Shown: positions 22,785 to 32,083 of the stretch, piece after piece | Numbering within the stretch: position 1 is the stretch's first letter | Layout: every line of letters begins with the position of its first letter | Origin: Pomphorhynchus laevis | Lineage: Eukaryota; Acanthocephala; Palaeacanthocephala; Echinorhynchida; Pomphorhynchidae | Length of the DNA stretch: 64,000 nt | NCBI GenBank assembly: GCA_012934845.2 | Contig: WNNJ02000022.1 | Location: forward strand, 1-64,000 | Reading direction: 5' to 3' | Program-made: the position numbers and the translations under genes | The notes under the pieces: model-generated | What the model saw: the letters and a program-made list of their open reading frames with translations, nothing else | Database searches by the model: none | Told to the model about the DNA's origin: nothing

Positions 22785-23870
22785 CAGCCTACCATGTTAT
22801 TGCCCATTAGAGCCGTCAACAAAATGCTGGCAGCATTTCCACATTGGATGACGATGCTAACGTTTTGGAGGAGATATGAAGTAGCATGTGAATCCCCTGG
22901 TAACGTGCTTCAATCTTTTACCTATCTCCTTTACAATAGCCAAAGCGGAAGAGCCAAGTGATCCACAGGTCTCTACTCCAAAAGGGCGAAATTTATGGGA
23001 CATGTTAAGTCGGAATATTTTAGCCGTTTCCGCTCTTCGGCATATGAAGCTGCTTTGCCTGCTCCGCCGGCTGCGTTCTAACATTGCTGGCTGCGAGAGT
23101 GCCACGCAGGTTGCGTTCCACATCAAACATTTCCCTTTATGCCAAGGGAAAATGGTGAGTCTATCAGGACGTCGACCTTCCGATCTGCCTACATTGGCTG
23201 GATCTAGAATGTTTGGGACGTTGACAGTGTTGAGGACTCTGCTTATCACCGAATTTATTTCCGCGTGTTTAGGGAATCTGCCTCTCGAAATTCTACATGC
23301 TAATCCGTGTTGTCCTGACTCGTCAACATACGCTCCACAATGACGTATGTGTGGAGTACATGTAAGAAGGCCTAGTCTTAGGAAAATGACCAATCTCACA
23401 ACCTCGTCATCGAGCAAAGTTCCTAGGGCACCAATCGGAACTGTGTTTAGCCAAGCACCAGACTCACTTGTGGAGACCGCCATAATTCGCACGCGAGATG
23501 ACTCGCCTTCCGAGCCTTCAATTAAAGATTAATTAGCTCGTTTAACGATGGAAGTGTCCCAAGCGAGATGTTTATGGCTATTAATCCGTGCCTTACTGAT
23601 ACCCATCTTGGCCAACCAAGTTAAGTAGCTAGCGTCAAAATGTGGGCAATGTGTAGAACATTTTAAAAGAATGTTGACGCAGTCCTTCTTTACCACTACA
23701 GACTATAAAAAGCCGGAAGAGCAATGTCCGCTGAACTGTGTATGCCCAAACCACCGATCAGCACAGGCAATGAAGCTTTACGCAAAGAATCGTTCGTTAT
23801 CGCGCGATTTGTGATGCGGGATAAATATTTTTTCAGTCAACCATCGACCTTATAGAGTTCCACGTACATG
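22785..23870 (-). pseudogene. REL-endonuclease LINE C, 3' end (second lineage)
   Basis: This minus-strand fragment of a different RT-endonuclease LINE lineage reads in order 'LRKASLPVLIGGLGIHSSAD' (about 23800-23740), then a 211-codon frame (23492-22857). That frame holds 'LDDEVVRLVIFLRLGL', the knuckle 'CGAYVDESGQHGLAC', 'GRFPKHAEIN', and 'GRRPDRLTIFPW..GKCLMWN'. The last block gives an RPD...(D/N) core like the PD-(D/E) of restriction-like endonucleases. The end is 'YLLQNVSIVIQCGNAASILL' (about 22855-22795). RT palm and everything upstream are absent, so the copy is 5'-truncated. The frame is broken between the first and second blocks. Confidence 0.75.
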
Positions 23871-24049
23871 TTTCATGTATTCGCCATATTTCATGTGGCG
23901 AATATTTTATGCTAATTTTCAATCAACTCTAATACATTTTTTCTACTTTTTATAATTTGACAACATGCAAAACAAGAAAATATTATTAAAAATTTAGAGA
24001 AAATAAATTTATTTTTTAAATAAATTTATTAAATTTTCTGATATAATTG

Positions 24050-24335
24050 AAAATCAGAAATGATTTCAATTAAATTTGTAAAATGTAAGACCAAAGTCTT
24101 TTATTAAATATAAATGTCAATAAAGCAGACGAGTTGAATAATCATCAGAAAACATTTAAAGAACCGAAACGTAAAACTTAGATATTGGATAAGTAGCTGA
24201 TGAGGTCCACCAATACTGAAATGTAACTTACCACTGTTGGCGTATTTAATGAAAGGATTGAAGTGGCGTGCAGAATAAAAATAGTCATTAAAATTTCAAT
24301 GGTAGCAATGAGTGCACAGACATATCAACTTATTA
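24050..24335 (+). repeat. Rep-I dispersed repeat, copy 6 (3' part)
   Basis: Only the conserved 3' block and a little upstream sequence are present. It contains 'gaaccgaaacg' (24161-24171) and 'ctgatgaggtcc' (24197-24208), then 'accaatactgaaatgtaac' and the 'caatgagtgcacag' tail. It is the copy closest to hammerhead core modules (see findings). Confidence 0.6.
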
Positions 24336-24484
24336 TATACTTTGTATTAGAATAAGATACAGTAAATAATCAATTTTAATTAATGGAAATACGTCATAAG
24401 CATGTATTTAGCCTTGTTGCTACGTTGAGTCGTATGATATACAACCGAAATCTGACAGCCTTTCAGTTCCTATTGATGACATAT

Positions 24485-24680
24485 AATTCTTAATCTGATA
24501 CATCGTATGGATTAAAGGAGAAAAGAAATTATTTTTGATATTTCGCTTACTTCTGTTTCAATCTTAAGGAAATTACTGAAGATAAAAATCACTGAAAATT
24601 TCTGAAGATGCTAACAGAAGTTAGCAAAATATCAAAAATAATTTCTTCTTTCCCTTGATCCAGCTCTAATAATTATTTAT
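24485..24680. mobile_element. MITE-like inverted-repeat element, copy M2
   Basis: The element is almost a palindrome. 'aattatttttgatatttcgc' on the left is mirrored by 'gcaaaatatcaaaaataatt' on the right, with 'ctgaagatgctaacagaagt' near the middle. The right end is 'gatccagctctaataatt'. It has no coding capacity. Related copies lie at 33.3, 45.0, 45.4 and 50.8 kb, and partial ones at 24.94-25.0 and 51.9 kb. Confidence 0.65.
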
Positions 24681-24934
24681 AAATACACGAAATGTGTCAA
24701 TCTTAAGTGTACTAAAACTCCCACGGATAATCCCAGAAATTCAAATAGCTTTAGCACATGTAGCCTCGGTATTTTTCTTAGTACTAATATTATCTCATAC
24801 ACCACCACTCCCAAATCGCGATATTCACTAACGATTAGAATGATTTGTGGATCAATCAAATAATTAGTTGACGGAAGATTGTTGCCTATATGCATGTGAG
24901 CACATTTCGCAATATTAATAACTAAACAACATTC

Positions 24935-24993
24935 AAATTACAGAAGTAATTTTCTAAAGATGCTAACAGAAGTTAGCAAATATCAAAAATAAT
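24935..24993. mobile_element. Half MITE abutting the LINE L6 tail
   Basis: 'attttctaaagatgctaac' followed by 'agaagttagcaaatatc' and 'aaaaataatt' matches the right half of the MITE family. It then stops at the (ATAA)n tract that forms the 3' tail of the minus-strand LINE L6, so L6 is joined to a broken MITE. Confidence 0.6.
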
Positions 24994-25390
24994 TAATAAA
25001 TAAATAAATAAAGACTTTCTTAACTACACAAAAAAAGAAAAAGAAACATGCAATAAACCAGATCAGACACAACAATAGAAAGTCAGTAGCTCTTCAGTCT
25101 TCTAACTCTTTTCTTCTTCTATGGCCTCAGGTCCAGGGGGATCTGAGCCCCCAACCGATCCAACACGCCGCCTTCCGACTGAACCACCCGGGGTCTTTCA
25201 CCCCCCCCCGAAGAATCCAATCGGCGCGGACTATGCTGGGTAAACGAGAGACGAGGAGCTTAAGAAACCTTAGCCTTTGCTCTGGGGGACGTCCTCTTGA
25301 GAAGAAGACAAGTCCCGAGATAGCCCAGGTACCCCAAAGGCGCCCCTGGGTTTTCCCTTTCAATGACAGATGCTGAGCCCGTAAAATAAT
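24994..25390 (-). pseudogene. LINE L6, 3' terminal fragment
   Basis: Minus-strand translation gives the C-terminus of an APE-type LINE ORF2: 'AQHLSLKGKTQGRLWGTWAI', 'RGRPPEQRLRFLKLL', 'SIVRADWIL' and 'DPGWFSRKAACWIGWGLRSP'. The same terminus ends L5 (57474) and L4 (near 45915). Upstream ORF2 is absent, a standard 5' truncation. The 3' end on the minus strand runs into (TTTA)n near 25000, as in L4, so the family probably ends in a short TTTA repeat rather than poly(A). Confidence 0.8.
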
Positions 25391-25540
25391 TGTGAATGAA
25401 CACACAGAAAATGCATGACAATAACGATTATCATAAGCCGCAATGCGCATAGGCGGTATTTCTTTGTATTTGACTATATATTTGTAACAGGAACTATTTG
25501 TAGACAGTACCGAGTTTTCAGTTTCAGTGTCGAGTTTTCG

Positions 25541-25652
25541 AAATTAAGAGCTATATTGGTGTTCAATTTTGTGGAATCAAGAGCTATATTTGTGTACAAG
25601 TTTTCGGAATCAAGAGCTATATTGGTTTTCAAGTTTTCGGAATCAAGACCTG
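25541..25652 (+). repeat. 33 bp tandem repeats, about 3.4 units
   Basis: Units begin with 'gaatcaagagctatatttgt' or close variants and start at 25541, 25574, 25607 and 25640 (the last is partial). In one frame they encode an 11-residue repeat (ESRAILVFKFS). They lie just upstream of LINE L1 ORF1 and are best read as 5' UTR repeats of L1 or a chance local array. The 85-codon frame through them is not called a gene. Confidence 0.75.
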
Positions 25653-25808
25653 TATTAATAGGTGAAAGGTGAGTTTTTGCTTTTGATATAGTTTAGTTTA
25701 GTTTATTAATTTTTTATATTTTATTTTTTTTGTTTTTTTGTTTGTTGTATTTGCTTTTTGATTTTTGTTTCTATTTATTTATTCATATATATAAGTGCAT
25801 AAGTACAG

Positions 25809-27139
25809 TTGGAAGGAATTAGTTGTCATAAGCCAGTTGGGAAGAGAAAATCTTCTTCCCAGCTGGAGGAAAATTTAAAAAATATAGAAAAAGAATCTTC
25901 AGTGCAAAAGAGGCTCTTGCCTATAAAGCAAGACTCTTTTGCACTTAAAGTAACATGTAAAGAAAACCATAATCTAAACAAAAAAATAAGAGAGATAGAG
26001 AGAGGGAAATAAGAAAAACTGTTCGAGGAGAAATCTTCGAACGGTTTTTCAAAAGAGATAATTTCTACCGAATCTCCTTCAAAAGCTTAGCTTTGAAAGA
26101 TAAATTCAAAGCGGCTTTAGTTGGAGAAGAGGGTATAGAAATTATCGACATTTCTCCACAAGTGACGGCCATCCTTAGGGATGTGCCGTCATTTGCGGAG
26201 AAAGAAGATGTTGAAGAATTCTTACATCAATATGATGTAAGGATTCTGAAAACATGCAAATCATACAATCAATCATATAGTTCCTTTCTTTTGAAGGGAA
26301 CTATATGTAGTTTAAAAAAATTGAAAGAAGATGGAGGCAGCATCTGCGGACATCGAATATCTGTAAAGATATTCGACGAATATCTGTAAAGATATTCGAC
26401 GAGGACGATGCTGCCTTTCGGTATCCGCAGTGTTATAGATGTCAGTGCTGGGGACATTTTTCGAACATGTGTCGAGAAGTGTCACCGCGTTGCGTCCATT
26501 GCGGAGAAGAACACGAAACACAAGCATGTGGAAATAAAAATAGGCCGACATGTGCAAACTGTTGGCAACCTCACAATGGCGTACTCACACGTTTGTCCAG
26601 AGTTCAAGTCTTACTTGGCCTGGGTAAACGGTGAGAACAAGAAGGCTTGTGAAGAAGCTCAGTCCTACCTTAGGGCAGCCAAAAGTCACTCTCTGGATCA
26701 ACATGCTGGACAAGCAGCGATGCTGATCGAGAGAGTACTTACTCTTGAAAAAGAAATGGCTGCCTTAAGGCAGGAAAATGCAAAATTAAAAAAAGTTGCT
26801 GTAATCCACGAATCCGATTTGAAGAAATTCAAATCGGAGTTGAACGCAACAACATTACGCAAATACAGATCGTTGAAACTGGAGAAAGACAAGTCATCGA
26901 TTTCGGTGACTACTTTTAATCGTTTCAACGATTTGTCACAAATACAAGGCCCTCAGAATGAGGACAATAATATGGACTATTGTTCAGTAGTATCGACTGA
27001 TTCTGAGGGTCTTTCGATTAAAGCGCCAGGGACTACTATAAAGATGCTGATGTTACCTGAATCACTTCAGGTGGCGTCGAGTCGGAGGGGCAGTTCCTGG
27101 CACAAAGCTTCGAATGCAAGAAAAAAAACGAAGAATTGA
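25809..27139 (+). pseudogene. LINE L1 ORF1 (RNA-binding, CCHC gag-like)
   Basis: This is the nucleic-acid-binding ORF1 of an APE-type LINE. The N-terminus (25809-26012) is Lys/Glu-rich. An RRM-like stretch follows ('VTAILRDVPSFAEKEDVEEF', 26150-26220, to 'GGSICGHRISVKIF', near 26370). Then come three zinc knuckles: 'CYRCQCWGHFSNMC' (26431-26472), 'CVHCGEEHETQAC' (26494-26532) and 'CANC..PH' running into 'SHVCPEF' in the next frame. The C-terminal part has a coiled-coil-like stretch ('LIERVLTLEKEMAALRQENA'). A 23 bp tandem duplication at 26354-26399 breaks the frame, and a shift near 26575 separates the third knuckle's two halves. The end overlaps ORF2 by about 26 bp, an arrangement normal for such LINEs. 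Confidence 0.75.
26354..26399. repeat. 23 bp tandem duplication inside L1 ORF1
   Basis: The unit 'cgaatatctgtaaagatatt' plus 'cga' occurs twice in direct succession without differences. It introduces a stop just after the RRM-like region of ORF1. Confidence 0.9.
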
Positions 27140-29250
27140 GTATTCTTCGCTTGAAGACATCTGCCTATTGAGTTGGAATATAGGTTCTGTTAAGAACCTG
27201 ATGCAGTATTTCAGTCTCATAACGGCAGATGTGCTTCTCTTGCAGGAAGCAAGATCACCCGATCAATTGAGGATTTTTAGCAGCAAGATCGACGACTGCG
27301 ACACATTTGTGTCAGCAGAAGGTCTCAGGATGGAACTCTTCCTAGTTTCGGTGGTAAAGAAGCGTTTTTGCGCATCTTTACTATCGCATGGCACTAGCAA
27401 AGTAGGTTCATTCCAGCTCCTCCGGCTTTTCATCTCTAGACGCCCAGTTTATGTAGCAAATTGTTACATCAAGCCGGGGGCCTGGAGTTCGAAAAAGGGG
27501 AGGAGAGAGATTCGATCAATGCTGTTGAAGATCTTCAATTTGGGTGGTCAATTTTTAATTGGAGATTTCAACGACGACGGTGGGTATCGGGTGGGCAGCA
27601 TGATCGCTCCAACATGGGAGGTCATATGTCCCCCGGAAGGGACATTTGTCGCAATGGATATTGCTCCACGTTAGATTTTGCTATGCAAAACAAAAATACA
27701 AATTTTAAAATTAAATGGCAGCAGAATTTGCTGCCAGATACTTTTAATGATGGGCATAAGCTTGTATATTGGTCGTGGAAGGAGGAACTAGTTTTCAAGA
27801 TAAGATTCCAACCGACACGGGCCGGTATACAAGCTTTTAATAGATCAATAAGCGAAGTAATGATAAATTTAAATAATAAAGATATTTTTTGTACTATTTT
27901 AAAAAATACTTTTAATGAAATAATAAATTTTAGTATTTGCAATAATAATTTTATAATAAATAATAATTTTAATTTTTTCGATTGTTTGAATATTTTAGAT
28001 GAGACGTTTTTGACAAATTTTACAAATAAATTAAAAGAATCAAATTCTCTATTAATTTTAAATAATGAAATTTTTAGTAATGCAAATAAATTTTTAACTA
28101 CTAAACGACCGCTCAACATCAAGTACACTCCTAAAGCTCTTCATTTGAAACGTATTCTCTGGGGTTTACGAACGGATGCGAATCCTTCGTCTCAGAGAAT
28201 CGCTCAAATGGCTCTGCTCAAGAATGATATTCAAGAGTTGGAGCAGAGGGTAGACGCTAAAAAGTTGCTGTCTTACAAGAATTTTTCAAAGGAATGGTGG
28301 CAAACCATTAGGCAAAGCACCTTCCATTCTTGGACGGCAGCAGCTTCTAAGTGGATATCCTCTAAGGGTTTTAGGAATGTACTTCATGAAATAAAAATGA
28401 AACACCTAGCCAATGCTGAAGGATGGACAGAGAGAAAAATGATGAAGATCCGAATGGAACTCTTGTTTTCAACCATCGACAATATCGCAAGATGACATCA
28501 CTATCGACGACATTTTAAATGCGTGGCCAGTCGTGCCAAAGACTTCGTCTAACGGGTCTTCGGCATGTGCTGCTGCGACCAAATTGATCGTCGATAGGGT
28601 GTATGAGAGAGCTCTCGCGAGGAACCTTTCCCGATTCTACGAAGATCGTGATATGTTGGGAGACCACATTCACGGGTTTCGTAGAGGAAGGGGAACTGTT
28701 AAGGCAGGAAGGTCCATGCAAAGATTTCTCACCAGCGATAGATGACCTGCAGTCCTCTATTCGCTGGATGTGTCGGCGGCCTTCGACAACTTGGGGCATG
28801 ATGCAATAGTTACAACGTTAGCCAGTGATGGTATACCGAGTAATTTGTTGCATCTTGTCCTGGGTATATTGAAAGCAAGAACTTTCTACTTGGATGATGA
28901 CGGGGGTAAGTACTATCATCTCAGCAAAGGACTTCCCCGGTGCTCACCTCTGTCTCCTATCATTTATATGATAGTGACGAGTGGAGTTCTGCACGGTCTT
29001 TTGGATAGGAACACCCACGGCATAATTTATGCGGACTACATCTCGATCGCATTTAAGAGAAATACTCCGTCGAATGCAAGGTCTGAATGGCGAATGAAGT
29101 CTGTAATGGACATTGTTGCTCATCGCTTAGCGAAGTTTGGCTTGTCTTTAAACCCAACGAAGAGCAATTTTGTTCATTACGGATTTCGGTGTCCTGGAAA
29201 GCACAAGTACTTTCCAGGACGCCGAAATCAGAGAAATTTTCTTAATTAGG
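27114..29250 (+). pseudogene. LINE L1 ORF2 (AP endonuclease and reverse transcriptase)
   Basis: The APE-like endonuclease is encoded first: 'LLSWNIGSV', 'DVLLLQEAR', 'YVANCYIKPG', 'FLIGDFND' (27114-27674). A frame change leads into 'STLDFA' and 'NDGHKLVYW' (about 27672-27770). A low-complexity Asn/Phe-rich AT stretch follows (27850-28090), then a linker. RT follows from about 28590: 'VDRVYERALARNL', 'HIHGFRRGRGTV', motif A 'YSLDVSAAFDNLGHD', motif B 'GLPRCSPLSPIIY', motif C 'YADY' in place of the usual YADD, and 'FGLSLNPTKS'. RT finger sequence before 28590 is partly lost. Coding similarity stops at an inverted repeat at 29184-29231. Family: APE LINE with CCHC ORF1 (Jockey/I-group-like); finer clade not decided. 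Confidence 0.8.
29184..29231. repeat. 20 bp stem hairpin at the end of L1 RT similarity
   Basis: 'gatttcggtgtcctggaaag' is mirrored by 'ctttccaggacgccgaaatc' (one mismatch) around a loop of about 8 bases. It sits exactly where recognisable RT sequence ends, so it probably marks a fold-back or template-switch rearrangement. Confidence 0.8.
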
Positions 29251-29690
29251 AAACTTAAGAAAAGTATAATTAAATGTATTCTATCTTCATTTTTTTGTCA
29301 TTGTTCAAATAATTATGAGATAATGTTACAAAATATTTTTTATTTTATTGGTAATGTCAATTTTTTCCAAATTTTGTTTTTCATGATGATTTTGAATTTT
29401 TATTTTAGAATTGAATTTAAGCATTTTATCATTTTGAATTTTTGCATAAAATTCTTATCCTCGACATCCAACCAAAGAAATCTCAATCGAAACCTGCAAA
29501 AAGAAAGAAAAAAGGAAAAAGAAAGGAAACTCGATTGGGGATCCATACTTGGCTGGGGTCGAAAAAGTCAGAAAAAAACGTAAATATATATGAATTTTGT
29601 GTTTTTTACTTTAATAATTCATTGATTTTTTTATTTGTAGACGCTTGTGTTTGCTTGTACTAAAAAATACCATTGAACGTTTGATTTGCA
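29250..29690 (+). other. AT-rich tract, possible L1 3' part
   Basis: The tract contains a basic stretch ('KKSQSKPAKRKKKGKRK', near 29465-29525) followed by AT-rich DNA. It may be the C-terminus and 3' UTR of L1, as it has the same alternation of AT-rich and GC-richer segments as L1 ORF2, but no domain is recognisable. Confidence 0.35.
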
Positions 29691-30465
29691 ATGTTGGAAA
29701 ATGCAACAATAACAACAAAAACAACGAACGAAACAGTGCACGTCGGAGCTTCATAGGGATTAGTAAGTTAAAAAACAACAACTAATGAATTTTGCTTACG
29801 AATCGTTCTTGAAGATATGGCCAACGCTGGACAGTCGTCAGGGGGATACTGTGGATGATCGAGATGATTTTTCTGAACGCTTTGCATCGCTCTCTTAATC
29901 ATTTCTTGTTGGGTTTTCTTAATTCGAAAGGTGTTTGGCGTTTTTACATTGACCATGTCGAAGTCAACTTTCAGGGGTTTATAGGTTACGATTGTGATGA
30001 AGTATTTATCGAGGGCAGTGATGGCACTGTATATGTTCATGGAGAAATCAACGTGGGATCTATCGACGATGCAGATGAACGATCTGAAGACTTGTCTGAT
30101 AATAGAATCGAAACCGAAAGAGAGTGTGATGATGCTCTTATTGATAGCAGAACTGGAAACGAGAGTGATGAGGATTGTGAGGACACTTGGGCCTATAGTT
30201 CAGAGGTTGACACTGTAGATACATTTAATATTGTCGGTGTAATTGATGCTCTATCAGATAACAGAAGCAATGACTGCAACGGTTATGGGAATGACTACCC
30301 TGGGACTATAACGCTGATGGAGGACAACAACGATTCTGGAAATTACCATTGCTGTAGTGTGGAAAAAAGAATGGTTTTAAAAAGGCCTGAGGCTTCCGAT
30401 TGTGGTTGTTTCACTGATACAGTAACGTGTTAGAAATTCAAAAGAAAATAATGCTTACTACAAAG
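29690..30465 (+). repeat. Repeat X, copy 2
   Basis: It is related to copy 1: plus-strand 30000-30460 matches 21940-22400. The left part (29770-29975) matches the basic half of the copy-1 protein ('VDFDMVNVKTPNTFRI') but on the minus strand. The two halves that are one continuous protein in copies 1 and 3 are therefore head-to-head here, with a joint near 29975. A 'gtcggagcttca' string at about 29739 resembles the 5' end of LINEs L2 and L4. Confidence 0.55.
29855..30433 (+). CDS. Acidic 192-aa hypothetical protein (repeat X copy 2)
   Basis: This is the longest intact repeat X frame. Its first ~40 codons translate the reverse strand of another coding piece and are probably meaningless. The plausible part starts at about residue 42: 'GYDCDEVFIEGSDGTVYVHG', 'SIDDADERSEDLSDN', 'DSRTGNESDEDCEDTWAYS', then an Asp/Asn-rich region and a Cys-rich end ('NYHCCSVEK', 'SDCGCFTDTVTC'). 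There is no signal peptide or known domain that I recognise. Acidic residues dominate 30050-30200. Homologous but broken sequence at 21960-22340 supports that this protein once existed. It could be a captured host gene fragment. Confidence 0.4.
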   Translation: MIEMIFLNALHRSLNHFLLGFLNSKGVWRFYIDHVEVNFQGFIGYDCDEVFIEGSDGTVYVHGEINVGSIDDADERSEDLSDNRIETERECDDALIDSRTGNESDEDCEDTWAYSSEVDTVDTFNIVGVIDALSDNRSNDCNGYGNDYPGTITLMEDNNDSGNYHCCSVEKRMVLKRPEASDCGCFTDTVTC

Positions 30466-30838
30466 CAAACTTAGTACCACTAAACTTCTCTGCTAAGTTC
30501 CGAAAAGGTCTCACCTGCGATGGTCTTGGATGCGGTGTGGAGTTCGGAAGCGTAAGTCCTTTAAGATAACGGGCAGTGGAAGGCTCCTTCAGACTGGAAG
30601 AACAAAGCTTTGAAGGAGGTAATGTGTTCGAACAGAAGGGAGGTATGGATATCATGCGATAAGACCGCTGGCCTCCGTCTGCTAGAATCCTCTATTTATG
30701 TGGTACTAATCCTTCGATAATGCCTATATATTCTAATTTTTTGACAAAATGTTTTCCACTTACGGTTGTATTTTTTAATAAAATCTTTATTATTAAAACG
30801 CAACAAGTGCTAAAACTGATCGTAAAAACAAACAAAAC
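30465..30838. other. GC-richer segment between repeat X and LINE L2
   Basis: About 240 bp (30465-30705) are less AT-rich ('ctcacctgcgatggtcttgg', 'ggaggtatggatatcatg') and separate the end of repeat X from the LINE L2 start. It is probably an inserted fragment or LINE 5' UTR. The 65-codon minus-strand frame has no recognisable domain. Confidence 0.35.
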
Positions 30839-31969
30839 ATGCAGTCGGAGCCTTCAAAGGTTACAATTTCCAATGCAAATTTTCACAATTTCCAAGGAGA
30901 GAATATGGTGAGTTTTGATTCTTCTACAACGATTACTCCAACTACTAAGAACAGTAACGTTTTGTGTTCATCAAATGATGGGGAGGAACTTCCCCATCCC
31001 GAAAATGAAGAATTTAATTATCATTAAACCAACGAAACCTATAGCTAAAGATCAATTATAAAATACATTTTTACGAGATTTTACTAAAATTTACAAGAAC
31101 AGAGTTCTTTCCAACAAAGTAAAATTTTTTCTAGGGGAGATTAAAATCTCCTTTGTATCTTCAAACCTACTAACTACTTATTCTGAATACTTATCAAAAA
31201 AATCAAAGAACAAGGGGATATAATAATTAAGCCTATTATGGCGTCATTAAAAATATATAAACTTCCGTGCTCGTTTGAAGACGAAGAGAAAAAAGTCCTC
31301 ATGGACAGATTCCAGGTTTCCAATCTACGACAATTACTGGGTAGGGATGGTAACCCTATACAGGTAGGTTTCTGTTCCGCCTCTGTCGACAGAGCGGAAA
31401 TTTTCTCTAAATCAGCATCAAACCCTTTTGTGGGATTAAATCTACACTTTTCGATTGTGGACATTGACGTGTTCACCTAATCCCACTGCAGCCGGTGTCA
31501 CAAATGAGGGCACTGGGCCTCTAGTTGAAGTGGATCGCCCACACGTGGTTCGTGTGGATCCGCAACATGTTCTTGCATTGCTTCCAATGACTCCCGTAAG
31601 GCCATTCAATCGTGTACTAACAGCGGAGGGAGCCATCCGGCTTGGCGCAGGTCCTGCCTCAAATTTAAGGCTTACAAAGCTAAATTTGTTCAGCTGTCCA
31701 AAACAAAAACATCCACCTCATATTCAAACATCGCAGGTACACAGCGGATGAACGACTCTAAGACCACTAAATGGATGAACCTAAAAACAGAAACATCACA
31801 CAAGAGGCTAGAAAGTTTTATCCTGAAGGTTATTGGGGCTGTTAACACGAATCCTACAGTGCCAGCAGCATCATCGATTATTCTTGTATCGAAGAAAAGA
31901 GGGGCTCGGCCCAAACCGTTCCCCCAATCAAGATCGGGAGCTCCTCTTGAGCAAGAAAGGGCGAAATGA
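30839..31969 (+). pseudogene. LINE L2 ORF1 (CCHC gag-like)
   Basis: This is ORF1 of the LINE family shared with L4 and L5. The N-terminus is Ser/Thr/Asn-rich ('SFDSSTTITPTTKN'). It is followed by a segment matching L4 'KPIMATLKI' ('KPIMASLKIYKLP', 31230-31270) and a degenerate RRM-like part to 31480. Three zinc knuckles lie at about 31486-31680: 'CSRCHKCGHWASS', a weak second, and 'CTNSGGSHPAWRRSC' with Ser in place of the second Cys. The tail carries a Lys/Arg-Pro stretch ('VSKKRGARPKPFP'). Several frame changes separate the blocks. The upstream 'gtcggagccttcaaagg' (30843-30859) matches the region before L4 ORF1. Confidence 0.7.
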
Positions 31970-32083
31970 TGATATTGCCCAGCGGCAAGTACCTTTCCTG
32001 GATGGAACTAGTGGTGGGAAGGGCAACCTTCCTCAACTAGCTTTGTCTATGTGGGCAATCCCCCATCCAACTAATCCATCACA

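Noticed and set aside
22888-23343. 151-codon plus-strand frame opposite element C
   Set aside because: It is the mirror of the well-supported minus-strand endonuclease frame and shows no domain of its own.
24197-24240. Type I hammerhead using 'ctgatgaggtcc...actgaaatg' read forward
   Set aside because: Forward stem II would have only about three pairs including a wobble, and no stem III follows. The permuted reading with upstream GAAA pairs better and is the one reported.
25415-25672. 85-codon frame encoding an 11-residue repeat (ESRAILVFKFS)
   Set aside because: It arises from the 33 bp minisatellite; there is no reason to think it is translated.
30458-30655. 65-codon minus-strand frame rich in Pro/Ser
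   Set aside because: No homologue elsewhere in the window and no motif; it probably reads antisense of a repeat or UTR segment.
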